This document shows positions 48,604 to 60,725 of a stretch of 64,000 nucleotides of DNA, one piece after another. The stretch is from the NCBI GenBank assembly GCA_032207245.1, contig CM063503.1, forward strand, positions 104,842,256 to 104,906,255, read 5' to 3'. How positions within the stretch are numbered: position 1 is the stretch's first letter; each line of letters opens with the position of its first letter. The notes below the pieces were generated by a model. That model made no database searches and was not told the DNA's origin. It saw nothing but the letters and a program-made list of their open reading frames with translations. The DNA is from Pardosa pseudoannulata (lineage: Eukaryota; Arthropoda; Arachnida; Araneae; Lycosidae). The position numbers and the translations under genes were made by a program.

Positions 48604-51600
48604 ATTAATAACATGTGCACCTTTTATAATTTTTTATCAAAGCAAATTGGTGAAGTAACGTATCTTATATATTCATTCAATATATAACACTTTATATGTT
48701 TCTCTTAAATCTTATGTCTAGCTTTTCTCACTAAATATTGAGCGGTATGCTGTTTCTTGCAGTTTCAGTTTTATGTACCTATTTATTCTCTTTTAACTCA
48801 AATGCTGTCGTCTTTCTAAATTAGATAATGTTGTTCAGAAAATTGAATCAGCACATTTACAAAATTTAATAGGCTCTCCTATTCTTAGAGTATTTAATTA
48901 TACTTTTAGCGAAATGTCATTGCTGTTTTGGAAATTCTTTTAGTGAACTGAAAGAATAATGTTGAGTAATCTATCAAAATATATGCAGTATTACTGCTAT
49001 TGGTCGAATTAATTGCAACTAGATCATATACGAATATTGAACTATGACAATAATTAAATAATGGATAAAAAAGACAATTTCCTTGAGAGAAAACCAAAAT
49101 TCCTTTATAAAGCAATAATATAGTAAGTGCAATTTTTTTTTACTTTTACACACTATAATAAAATATCTCCTCTTGAACAATTAAATTAAAATTACTTGTT
49201 TTCGCTATTTTTACACGCCCTTTCTAAATATGTGACTCAACAAGTATTACAAATTTTAAAATTAAATATCTGGTTTATAATAAATAATATAACTAATTAC
49301 GGATATATCTTTTTCCTTTAGATCGGCAAATTGGAGCCTAAAATCTGTAAATCTCCAGGTTTTATACAATAAGAATTCATCGCATTGACTAAGATAACAA
49401 TCTTTAAAAATAGCAATTTTTTAAATTGTGAAACTTGTATTTACAGCGAAAAAAATAATTATTATCTATACAGCGGAAAAATAATTATTAATAAAAATGT
49501 AACAGAGTGGTGAAAGTATAGCGAAGTAACTAATTATCAAAATTAAAAAAAAAGAAAAAGAGTTATTATTAAATCACCATGGGATCAAACTGCATCAATA
49601 TCCAAGAATATAGTCATAGTTTCTCTTTTCATCACTGTTTTGGATATCTTGTTTCATTAAAATGCAATATCTGATTGCGGATATGCTGTTGATACAGTTT
49701 TTAAAATGCTCTTTCTTGATTAATCTACATTACAACTGTTGTTACAATATCAGCAGTAAATGTCAACCTACCTTTATTAAGATATTTGTAATTGTATGGG
49801 ACAGCGATGTAAGCGATGTAAGTTTATGCCGTGGAGCTTGATATAAGCTTAATGAGACACTACTTTGTTCGAAGAACTAAGTAATTTTTGCTTTGTCTGC
49901 GAACGACAGACACTTTTCCCTATAGAATCCATATTGTACAATGTAACAAGAAAGACGAACATAATACTAAAATATCCGCCAACAGTCAAAGCATAATTTG
50001 ATATTCGCGAGTATTTTACTTCTGAATGACTGTGTATGAATACAGAATCACAGTACGGATTAATTAGTAATAGTGTCAATAAAGAATTTCTGTATGTTAT
50101 ATATATTCATTATTCGTGGGAAAATTTCATTTGCTCATTGCTTTTTTTCCTGTAAAATATCATTATATAGAAGTATAATTAGAGTTCTACCATACATCTG
50201 TATTTAAATATGCTTCTCGAATCAATGTTGTTTGGAAACGTCCTGCTTTTTCCAGCATTCGGCTTGAATTACAAAATTAGCTTAAAGAAGAAAGTCGTCT
50301 AAATTTCTACACAAGCAAGATAGATAATTAGAAATTATGCTATTTTTAGGGTTTAAGGCTTAAAATACTTCATTAAGCTCATAAATTGTTTCCATAAGGA
50401 AAATTTAAAATAAACAGTGTTAATAATATAGATTCATTGATCTTATTAAATGAATTAATAACACTCAGTTAATAATAATATAAAATGCAATTAATTCAAA
50501 CATACACAATATTTCAACGATAATGTAAATAACAATATTAAATGATATCTAATTACATGTACATTTTCTAATAAATGGAACACATAAATAGGTTAATATT
50601 ATATGGTATTTAGCCAAAATAAGGTATCATTAAATAAGGTTCGCATTGTAATTTAGGAGAAAACATATATTTTATATTCATATATTAATCACTCTATTTT
50701 AATATGCATTACAATACAAAAAAAAATAAATAAGATATGTTAAAGACTTTCAAATGAAAACAAAAAGTGTTTAGAAAAGGATAGTAGAGTTTTTAAGATT
50801 AACTAAAACTTAAGCCGCCCAGTTACCTAAACAAAGAATGACAACATTTTTGCCTGTAATCAATAAGCATTATCCGGGAGCTTCACTTGTTTATCTTGTT
50901 TCTCATTAGGAACATGCCTCCTTAATTTTTATTAGAAAATACATTAAACACAAGCTTTTTTTTCTTGAATGAAAGCTAAGAAAAGAGTCAAGAAAAGTAC
51001 TTTAATGGTGCATTTTCAAAGTAAATAGAGATAATGGTCCATTGTTGGTTAAAAAACATCCTGTACAGGAAACTTCTGCTATTTCCTTTCATTCGGAGGT
51101 TTTTAACTCTCGTTTTAACTCTCGTTAAAAAAGTATTTTAGTATGAATAATTTTCCTATGTGCTTCAGATTATACAAGACTTTATCTCTACTATTTAACT
51201 AGTTCTTATAACAACTAAGCATATGTAAGCGGAGAAGACAACACTGTTTGTTACTTATTTTTATTCTTCAAATGCTATTTAAGAAATTTCGCCTGCTTTT
51301 TTACATTGTTTATTTAATATCCTTTTTCGAAGTTTACTTTAAATGCCATAAAACAAGGATTATCATAATGTGTTGTCATTAATTATTTTTATCCAATGAC
51401 TGTATTTAGAAAAGAGTAATTTGCATTATGAAAAAAGAGTAATTTTTTAAACATTTTCTTTGCAAATTCACCTTGTTTGAGTATTTTTAAACTGAAAAAG
51501 CAAGCAAGGTTAAATAAAAAAATATTTTTGTTGTTCAGGAAACAAACAAAAAATTACTAAAATCCGTTGAAATTGTTTAGGGAATTCATCATTAAGCTTC

Positions 51601-54539
51601 GTTTTAGTAGAATGATCGCCGTAGAAAATTTATTATAGGTGCCACATTTAATGGTCCGATAATAATAGACATTTAAAAGCGCTGACAATTAAGTTTTAGA
51701 GAATATTGCTTAGTTGCTTTTTCACCTGTACATCGCATTAAATGATTCTATTATCATGTGGATCATTATAGATTTTGAGATACTAGTAAGCATATGCTGT
51801 CTAATAAATTGTTTAAAATATATAAAAGAAGAACTTTCAAAATAACAAATGTTATAATATACGATCATTTTATGGAAGTTTAGAGTTTCAATTTTAGGAA
51901 ATTAGAGAAAATATTGAATGTCTCTATATAATTTCGGAAAAGCATTGAATATTGAATTCATAAGAATTGATAATTTTTCATTTGTAATTGCTTCTTAAAG
52001 TAATTTAAATATTATTTTAATAAAAATTTTAAGAATATGGACACTTAGATTTGATTTGAAGTTTAACGGCTTTTATCATTTGTGATATAGGATCAGTAAA
52101 ACATTATGATATTATATACATGTTTATGCTATCAGACTAACTTATTTACTTTCAGAATGATAATCTTAACAATCCTTAGCACTAATATTCATAATTAACA
52201 GATTATCCTCTTTTTATGTATTATGACTATTTCTTTTGAACAGAACTTAATAAAATTTAGTAATTAAAAATATTCAAATAATGCACAATTAGCGTACAAC
52301 AGTTATGAAACACATGATCATTGGTAAGGATGCCCAGGGGGAGCAGCAAATTATAAACAATGTTTGTAAGATCACACAATAAAGGAGGCTAATTTCAGGT
52401 ATGATTCTTTCTAGAAATGTCCCAATTGATACGTGGCCTAAAGCCGATGATCTCTAATTGGACTCGCTGGTTTGCAGAAGTGAGTAAGACACAAATAACA
52501 AGTCATCTAAGCAAACATTTCTTGAAGAGAATTCAGGACAAAAATAAACCTTCAATCGAATTCATCAAATAACCTTCATCATATTTCATAAAGGTTATGC
52601 TTGAAGTCAGAAACTGTCACTTTTCTTAAAACTGTTAAATGCTTATATTCTTTACAGGCCTTATAGCCTTTGAGGCATTGTCACGTTTTTTTTTTTTGGA
52701 ATTTATTTAAGCGCAGCTACTGGATAATACTTCAGTAATCTGGGCATGACAGGGGCTGATGCATATATGATATAATCTTTTAGTGATGTTTTATACCATT
52801 TTGCATCTTGATAAAAGTACTTTATATCTGTATAAGTAACAAAATTGCATTTCAAAGTTACATTTTATTGAAATACTAATTATGATTACATTGAATATCA
52901 AACAAACTATTCTTTAGATATAAATTCAATATAAATAAGAGTAATAATAATAAATAAGAGCAATAATAATAAATAAGAGTAATAATAATCTTCTTCCTAA
53001 AACTTGACTATATTTTACATTACATCTTAAATTGTAGGAAATACTCTTTACATAAAGCTTTCTTGAAATATTAAATTTCATTAATTTGTTTTATTAATTT
53101 GTTATATATGTTCTTAGCCAGACAAATCTTATTTCAAGAAATTATCTCATTTGATTATTTCCTATTTGATCATCTGATAACTGATGTTAGCCCATAAGAA
53201 ACAAATGAGAAAATTTTTAAAGTAATTTAAAAGACTTTTCAAAAACATCACTGAATAAATTTATATTTTAATTTCAACGTTTTCCCTCTATGTTTTTGAT
53301 AATTATATTTACTCTAGCGATATGGCCATTCCATTTTGTTTACCCTTCACATTCAGAGATGAAATTATAAGATATTAGCTAAATAAATCTTTTATTTGGC
53401 ATTTACTGGAAAATTTAAAGTAAACACAATTTATATTTGCTGCAAAATTCTTATCATTTTCACTGTTCAGTCAATAAAAATTTTGAGTTTGGAGACAGCG
53501 TTCGACTCCCTAGTTTTATTCTTATATTTAATTCCTTTTAACATTACAATTATTGTATGCAAATAAAGAACTTAAAAGGCAGTGGATAAATCAAAATTTG
53601 TTAGTACAAGTTTTATAAAATATCGCATTTTTCTCCTGCAAACAATTAGTGTATTACTGAAAGGGAATTTTTGAAAGAAACATGTCCTCTTTGCTTTTAG
53701 AAATAGTCACAGAATTCGCCTTTTGTCATATTCCTTTTATATGAACTTTTAGCAAAAGAATAAAATAGTTCCCTTTTCTCTGGATTTAATCTTTATTTTG
53801 TTTAAAACTTTTGTATTTAAAAGTTGGTGATAGTTAATTTATTCATTGTAGATCTAAATTAATGTAATGAAAAGATTCTGTAAGACTTCGTGAACGAAAG
53901 TACATTGGGGTATTAAATGTAATGTTTCTGTTTTAGAATGCTCACTGGAAATTCATGTTTATTTATAAAACACATTTCACTTAATCTGATGATGTTTTAG
54001 CTGAAAGCTCATAAACATTTCGAAGTACATAACAGTATTAAAAAACAGTTTTAATTTAATTCTTATAAACATACATAATGTATAGTAAGAGCATATTAAT
54101 GTTAAAAAACGACAATTTTTTAACATTTAAATAAGAATATCCTGTTTTTCTTGATTAAATAATTAATTTTTTTTACCAATTCATAGTAACTGTAGTTGTG
54201 CTTTGGTTTTTAGATAGGTGGTAAAAAATGATTGCTTGTTTAGCTCACTATTTCTAAAGCATACAATGTTCACTAAAATTTAAAATGCATCCTAAATACT
54301 GTCGATAATATCGCTCATAATATTAAACAATATTGAACTTTTCATCCGTGAATAACATTTTTTGTACCATCATAAATTAACCAGTCAACTGTAAAAAAAG
54401 GGTTCCTCATATGATATAAATATTATTTGAATATCTTTAATGTTACTAAAGATTTTGACACTTTACTGAGTAGTGTTTTAATAGTTTCGTATAAGCTTCC
54501 ATATTACGAATAAATGCATTCGACTTTAAGGCAGCTTTT
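48602..54539. other. AT-rich spacer with one minisatellite
   Basis: No gene was recognised. The 76-codon minus-strand frame at 49849-50079 contains a hydrophobic stretch but no confirmable family signature. The patch at 52320-52760 is less AT-rich and could be an old repeat, without identity. The only clear repeat is listed separately at 52933-52989. Confidence 0.35.
52933..52989. repeat. 19-bp tandem repeat, 3 copies
   Basis: Three consecutive copies of aaataagagYaataataat, differing only at the Y position (T, C, T). Confidence 0.9.
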
Positions 54540-54919
54540 GGTGGATTAACCAAGAGCAGGGCACTGCAACCAGAGATCTATTGTCCTCAGACCCATTAAG
54601 AAAAAGTACAACCCAAGAGCTCCTAAAAAAGTAGGTCACAGGCTGATACGAATCTTAGCAAAAATTTAACATGAATATCCTTCAACTCCCAAGACTCAAG
54701 AAGGTGGCGACCAAGTTACTCAAGTCTATGGAGCCGAAAAACACTAGCTTTACAACTGCTTTGATAAGCATCAAGAATGACATGTTACACGGAGTCAACG
54801 ACCAACTCTAAATGAGCAATGGAATTGTCCGAACTGTGTCGAGCCAGGTATTCAGTTCTTATAGTAGGAACTACAATCAGTAGTCCACGGATACATTCTA
54901 GGCCATTAATGGAAATATA

Positions 54920-55565
54920 AACTATTAGTCGATTAGCGGTAACTGCCTCTGACACCTTCCAATCACTAATTCAATCTACAAAGTTAGAATTACAAATAAT
55001 GATATCAATGACTGCCCTTCTGTTCTTAGTAACAAAGATAGGTACATTGCCTCTATTAAGAATATACGAATTGGCAGACAAAATAAATCCAATAGTTCAT
55101 TCCCCACTTGTTGCAATTGCTTCTACCCCACATAGTATGATGATCATTAGTATCAAAGGTGAAGATTAACTTTTTACTAGTATTACAAAAAATAATAATG
55201 GCTTTACACCTATCATCCATTGGTCAGCTTCCTCAAAAGAAAGATAAGCAGACATTAAGGCAAAGTAACATGAGTATCTTTTGTCTGAAATCTTAACAGC
55301 CATCATGTCACCACATAAATAGTTGACAAGGTGGACAGCATTGAGCCTAGAGCTCAAAATAATGCATGTCCTTGGTCTATTGTTAAGAAGGTCATAAAAA
55401 ATATTAAACTCTCTAGAATTGAGATAAAAAAATTTTCATTACTGATCCAGGGCTCCTGAAGGAGAGGAAAATCTTCACCAACTAACATTTGACAAGAGAA
55501 CCGAGGCTTTCCTGCTGTGGTGGAGATTCAGTAGGCCTACTTTGATGCCAGCCATGGTCCTATTT
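54920..55565 (-). pseudogene. Non-LTR retrotransposon AP-endonuclease domain
   Basis: In the minus-strand translation the expected endonuclease landmarks occur in order: INLHHS-type start near 55540, LLQEPWIS at 55441-55464 (the glutamate is the metal-binding residue), DMMAVKIS near 55300, SAYLSF near 55230, DTNDHHTMWG at 55128-55154 (catalytic D/N and H), RGNVPIFVTKNRRAVIDI at about 54995-55055, and KVSEAVTA near 54935. This enzyme nicks chromosomal DNA to prime reverse transcription. At least four stops and several frame changes interrupt it. The final SDH motif, which carries the catalytic histidine, is not intact. Confidence 0.8.
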
Positions 55566-55752
55566 CCTGAACTATTACTTGGGCTAGCCTCTGTGTCTGC
55601 ATATTTCAGTTTCCCCCTGCGATTGCGCTTCTGAGTCTTGGACAGAATAGAGATTCTAGTGCATGAGCGGTGAAGCTGCTTGCTGCTAGGGATCGCATGC
55701 GTAGCGGTGGACCTTGGACTCCAGTCCCTTCTTAACTTGAAGCCGGGGACTA

Positions 55753-55980
55753 GATATGGGTTATTTCTTCCCTATAGCTGTCCAATTTTTGAATTTCACC
55801 CAACGCAGCATCAGCGGTTAGGCCGTCTTTCTCTCTCGAAAGCTCTTTCAAAATAGGAGAAAGCTTGGAGTTGTCAAAGGCTCGTGATGAACCAGATGAC
55901 ACTGGAAGCTGTCTCATCTTTTTCAAACACGTGTTGAATACGCCCTTTTTTGCTGCTCGAAGAATAACACAGCATGACTA
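55753..55980 (-). pseudogene. Open ORF1-like segment of the LINE
   Basis: A minus-strand frame stays open for about 76 codons, with an internal ATG at 55915-55917 that gives a 55-residue product ending at the stop 55750-55752. It contains LSPILKELSREKDGL and GEIQKLDSYREE, a charged, probably helical composition. Its place just upstream of the endonuclease fits the end of ORF1, the RNA-binding protein of a LINE. No zinc knuckle is visible. The assignment rests on position rather than homology. Confidence 0.4.
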
Positions 55981-56160
55981 AACCTTGTTCGGCCATTTAA
56001 ATGTTATGCTTTTGCAGTGTTGTAGTTTGTCTCGTGAGTCACTGACAGCCTGTTAGACACGGATGATCCTACCAGTAGTGAAACTAGCATCGACTTAGTA
56101 AATCAGGTTATTGTCACACGCAAGAACACTCACAACAAGGTGGCAACACGTTGAGGGGTA

Positions 56161-56446
56161 CCACACACATTATACTACAATACAAAGTGGAAAAATCAAA
56201 TGCATATATTAACCAGGCCTACATCAAATATTGCTTTTTTCAGTAACATAATATTTGTTTCAAAACTATATGTAATTTCTATTGGATGATCCTAACACTA
56301 GAATGGTTTAATTAAAATAAAGGGATGTGATCTACAAAATCCAAAAGTTCAGATTTAAAGGTTGCCTTATTATGATCAATTGAACATATACAAAAAGGAA
56401 TTAGTTTAGGAGTGCATAGGATTTTAGTACACATACTCTCACTCAC
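56161..56446. other. Short AT-rich spacer
   Basis: Nothing recognised between the LINE fragment and the GA-rich microsatellite. Confidence 0.4.
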
Positions 56447-56566
56447 AGAGAGAGAGAGAGATAGAGAGAGAAAGAGAGAGAGAGTGAGTGAGTGAGATTG
56501 AGTGTGAGAGTGAGAGTGAGTGAGAAGGAGTGAGAGTGAGAGAGCGTGAGAGAGAGAGTGAGAGAT
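56447..56566. repeat. (GA)n/(GTGA)n microsatellite
   Basis: A purine-only run of GA with GTGA and GAGT variants, about 120 bp. It explains the serine/leucine- and arginine/glutamate-rich frames that can be translated here. It is the only non-AT simple repeat of this size in the window. Confidence 0.92.
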
Positions 56567-57008
56567 TTCCATTCATACCCAGTTTACCAGCCCTAAAACT
56601 TAGATTTAAGGGAGTATTCTCAGACTTAGATTCTTTATATCCTTCTTCCAATGTTAATTCTGGAATAAATGCTTATTTTCTGTCTACTGGCCACATTTTC
56701 GAGGTGACTTAAATGAACTAAGTTCATTTTTAACTGTTAATAAATCTAACTAAGCTATTGGGCACATGAGAAAGGAAATTAGTGATCACTCGCTGTTGGG
56801 CGAAATTTGTAATAGAAGTGTGTTTTCGTCATAGTTCAATGCTTTACTCTTATCGGTTAAATAAGTCCATTTTTAGTCTCAAATAATGTTTCACCTCACT
56901 GTTTTTTTAACAGAGGGACTGCATTTTACTTAGTTTATCACACTGCCTAGTACTTTCAAAATAATAGGGTCTAATTCAACTGCAATTTGGAGAGTATAAT
57001 TTTACCAC

Positions 57009-57011
<3 letters not shown>
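56567..57011. other. AT-rich spacer, nothing recognised
   Basis: No gene or repeat could be supported. Confidence 0.4.

Positions 57012-57071
<60 letters not shown>
57012..57071. repeat. (AT)n microsatellite
   Basis: A pure AT array followed by a short CAGAGAGAG run. Confidence 0.92.
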
Positions 57072-57073
<2 letters not shown>

Positions 57074-59934
57074 AGAGAGAGAAAACATTGTTATTAGACG
57101 TTTAAATCAGCACAACATTTATAAAGGCGATGAGACGTGTTTTTTTACAAAGCCTTTCTTGACAGAAAAATAACACTAGAGAGAAATCCAGTTCCAAGAG
57201 TTCAAAGAAAATATTGGTTGTTTTGTTATGCGGCAATAGTGACAATAGATACTATTGCCAATTACTTTTAAAAAGTTATAAAGGTAGACGACATTATAAT
57301 AATTATAAAAAAAATTTACCACATATTCCGTTACGTACAAAACAGTATAGATGACTGCAAGCGTTATTTACTGTTTTCCCTGCTCTATAGATGAAGAAAT
57401 AAGAGCGAAACAAAAAATCATATTTTTCGTAGAAAAATGAAGTACATTCTTCCTATATTTCATTTTTTAAAGTTTTCAGGTCGTAAGATTCTTAGGAAAT
57501 TTCACAAGTATCCTGTAGCCTGTTGACGTAGAAATATGCTTTTTAAACAAAAACATAGAAAACAGTTAGTGTAGGCTGTAGTTTGTTCGATGTCAGGGAA
57601 GGAGAAGAGAAAAAGTATGTGCTTCATTTCTGAAGTTTAGAAGAGAGTTAAAGCAGACACAATTAACAATAGTTTCTCTAAAGCTGGTTTGAAACAACAA
57701 AACTCCTCTAATGTGGCATTCATCAGGTACATATTGCAAATTATTTTTTAAATGCTTACTATTACTCTAAATATAAATTATATTTTATAAAATAATAACT
57801 ATATTCAGTTACTGAAATAAGTAATTCATTTATCCATACTCACAAAATATCCCGAATTTATACATCTGTTTACCGTATATATCGTTTTCATTTATGTCAT
57901 CATGATAATTAATAATTTCTTGCTTCAGTGCATATACCGTTAGATGGTTCGTTAGATAAAGTAATGCGTATGTTTAAATTAGAATAATCACATTTAAGAG
58001 AGTGATAAATTTTGATGCTATTATGACATAATTACACTCACACAGTTGTTTTTCACATATAAACAAATTTTCTCCTTACTTTCTTTTTTTAATGCTATGG
58101 CTAAAGTTAAAATATAGCTTTAAATATCGAATTTAAACATATTTTAAGATATCACACCCGAAAGTGTATAGATACCGTAATATAATGTACAATGAAAGAA
58201 AATAATTCGCGAAACCGATTATTATTAGGCAATGGTCGAGAGAAATTGTTTTAGAGTGAATTATTCCTAATTTTTGATATATAATCATATTGTTCAGAAC
58301 TGATAATCTTGATGGTGTTGAGAAATTAAATCTTTAAGACTATGTAATGAAAACTACTTCGTAAAATTTTCCGTTTTAATTTTTATTTTAGCATCTGATG
58401 CTTATAGATCTGATGTTACAGCCTTACAAAAACTTAGCAAGAAATAAATATCGAAATTTGATATTACCTCAGCAATCACACATTACATAATGTTTATTGT
58501 TAGAAATAACCTTAGAGAATGCTTCGATTCCCGATGATTTTAAAATGATTTGTGGTATCTCTTTACAGAGAATTAATGCAGTCAAGATATATTAATAAAA
58601 AACCAGCTCTCCACATTTAATAAATGATTTTCATGTAATTATTCACACTTCATTTCTCCTCACTGTTCATTTTTCAATAGTTTCAACGAAATTACTCTTC
58701 TTTTATATACAATTTGCTTTTAATATTGAGAGATTTGAAATATTGAGCCTGTGTTATGCTGTTAGCAGAGCAATCAGATTCAGAACTTCTAGTAAAAGCT
58801 AATTCCGAATCCCTAGAAATATCTATGCTACTGTAATGGCATAATGGAATAAATCCTGTTTCGTGACCTCGGAGAACCTTGTCCTATATATTCGACTACC
58901 ATCCAGATTTTCTAATGTTATAATCCTACCACATTATCTCATTCCAATAATATCAATGATTTCTGAATAATAATAAATGTATATAATGTTTATCAGAACT
59001 AGGGTTTATTTCTACGAATATACTAACGGGAATTAAACTATTACAGTTTATATAATTAACCAAGTATAAAAGTAATATCAAATGATATTATGAAATAAAG
59101 TCAACAAATTGGTCGAAGCGTGAAATTGTATTTTATGTCAGGACGCTACTACTTTTACTGTAACTAAAGTTACATATAAATGGAAAATTGGGGTGCATGT
59201 AGCATTGCATGTAGCATTTTGTTATCTTGCTGTGCATGAGTGTTACGTGAAAAAAAAGAAGGCTGATTTTTATTTATAAGCACCTCACACAGAACTCTGA
59301 ACTACTGAACATTTAGAGTTAATATTTTTTTACAATCGGTGGGACCGGCTATTTTAGCTATTTATGAAAGTATATTTGAACACTTTGAAGACAATGAAAT
59401 GAGAAATAAAAACTTTTTTAATTAGCAGTTTAAAGAAAGCTACGGAAGGTTTGAATAAAAAAAGTGAATGATTGGCAGATGCTTTCCGTGATAAAACACA
59501 ACTCCAAGACAAATTTTAAAGACACAATATTTGTCATTGCTATTACTGGGCAGTTCTTTCAACTTGTGAACAATGGACACTATTTAACAGTGTCTTAAGG
59601 TAATTTGAAGACTGTAAAAGTAGATAGTTTGAATCTTGTAGTGAAATAGAAGCAATAATAAAGTTTTCAACAAACCCATAATAACGTTTTCAATATGAGG
59701 AGAAACAGCAAAGTCGAATGTCAAATGCACTTCTGTCCAAGATTAAAGCAAGTTACAAACATTAAAAATGCGATCTCTATGAAAAATACAAGGTTTAATG
59801 CTTGGACGAATATGTCAATTCTGGAAAGTAGGAAATAGTAACAAAATTATGTATATGAGTTAAATGTTATTTGATATGCAAATGAGGGTAAATTGGATGA
59901 AAATAGCTTAAGCCATTACTATTTATTGCTTAGT
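57072..59934. other. AT-rich spacer, nothing recognised
   Basis: A short atgtagcattgc duplication lies near 59197-59220. I looked for a Tc1 terminal inverted repeat in the last kilobase before the Tc1 relic and saw none. Confidence 0.4.
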
Positions 59935-60500
59935 CTAATAAGCAGTATGGTGACCTCTTAAAGTTACACAAGCGTAATATCGGACAATCATACTGTGGAT
60001 GAGACTATTAATCAACGACTGTGACAGTATTTTGATTCCTCTAAAGAGCCGATTTTCATCCTTGCAGGATACTGTTGACATGCAATACTTTTCCTAGACC
60101 ACAAGAGCACTATAGGACTGAGATCTCGAAACCTGACTGGTCCCACTATACGGTAAACACATTCTTATTCCAGATATCGTCAATAACGCATCTCTGTGTT
60201 GCCCAAAACTGATCTCCCAAAACTATTAGGAAGAGCCGAATGTAGGATTCTAGAATGTCATCCCTATAGTGTTCTGTGGTTACTGTATCAGCAAAGAAAG
60301 TATAAAACGGTGTTTGCTCGTCTAACATGATCCATCCGCACACACGGATGCTATGATTCTAAAACGATTGATTTCTCTGATGTTTTCCAGATTCTATAGT
60401 TTCTAAGATTCTTTCGAGAGGAAAACACATCGAGAATGGATTTGTGTATTAAATCTCAACTTGTCACTAAAAAGGATTCGGCACCATTCCTCCTCTTTCC
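59935..60500 (-). pseudogene. Tc1-type transposase relic
   Basis: Minus-strand translation in two or three frames gives a Tc1-family DD34E transposase from its first catalytic aspartate to its C-terminus. In order: EEWCRILFSDKLRF (60451-60492), an IREI segment near 60375, then the 65-codon frame 60343-60146 with GWIMLDEQTPFYTF and EHYRDDILESYIRLF. The DNARPH box with the second aspartate is destroyed. RDLSPIVLLW near 60110 stands for the SPDLNPIEHLW box, and its acidic residue has become valine. The C-terminal SLINSLIHSM and ACVTLRGHHTAY end at a stop (59935-59937). Two of three catalytic residues are gone. The N-terminal DNA-binding half and both terminal repeats are missing. Confidence 0.85.
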
Positions 60501-60632
60501 ACGATTCGGTACTCGGAAAACTATAAAAAATGAAACAGACCAAGTCCGTTAGCACTTATAATATCAAAGGTTTTAAGAAGTATATATTATGCCTCGCTGC
60601 AGAAATTCGCAATGAACAACAATATATTCATA

Positions 60633-60725
60633 CGTATAATTTGGTTTACAAAAGAAAAACTGAAACTTTTGTAATAACGTATAATTTGGCATACCAAAAA
60701 AAAAAACCTGAAACTTTTGTAATAA
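60633..60725. repeat. Tandem duplication, about 45-48 bp unit
   Basis: cgtataatttgg...gaaacttttgtaataa occurs at 60633-60677 and again at 60678-60725. The second copy carries an expanded A run. The duplication keeps the reading frame of a chance 68-codon frame and gives it a false repeat-protein look. Confidence 0.85.

Larger units (their letters stand above)
54540..56160 (-). mobile_element. LINE fragment with AP endonuclease, no reverse transcriptase
   Basis: On the minus strand the block runs from a GC-richer leader (about 56160-55980) through an ORF1-like piece and an apurinic-type endonuclease to a degenerate post-endonuclease region, ending near 54540. The order and the endonuclease motifs are those of Jockey/R1-type non-LTR retrotransposons. 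The reverse transcriptase that should follow is absent. That is unusual, since most LINE copies lose the 5' rather than the 3' end. No poly(A) or target duplication was identified. The element is inactive because of multiple stops. Confidence 0.75.

Noticed and set aside
49849..50079. Hydrophobic 76-codon frame resembling the tail of a chemoreceptor
   Set aside because: Only a loose hydrophobic pattern, without the conserved C-terminal residues of gustatory receptors. The length is compatible with chance.
56312..56712. Ser-Leu and Arg-Glu rich frames
   Set aside because: They come from the GA/GTGA microsatellite read in different frames.
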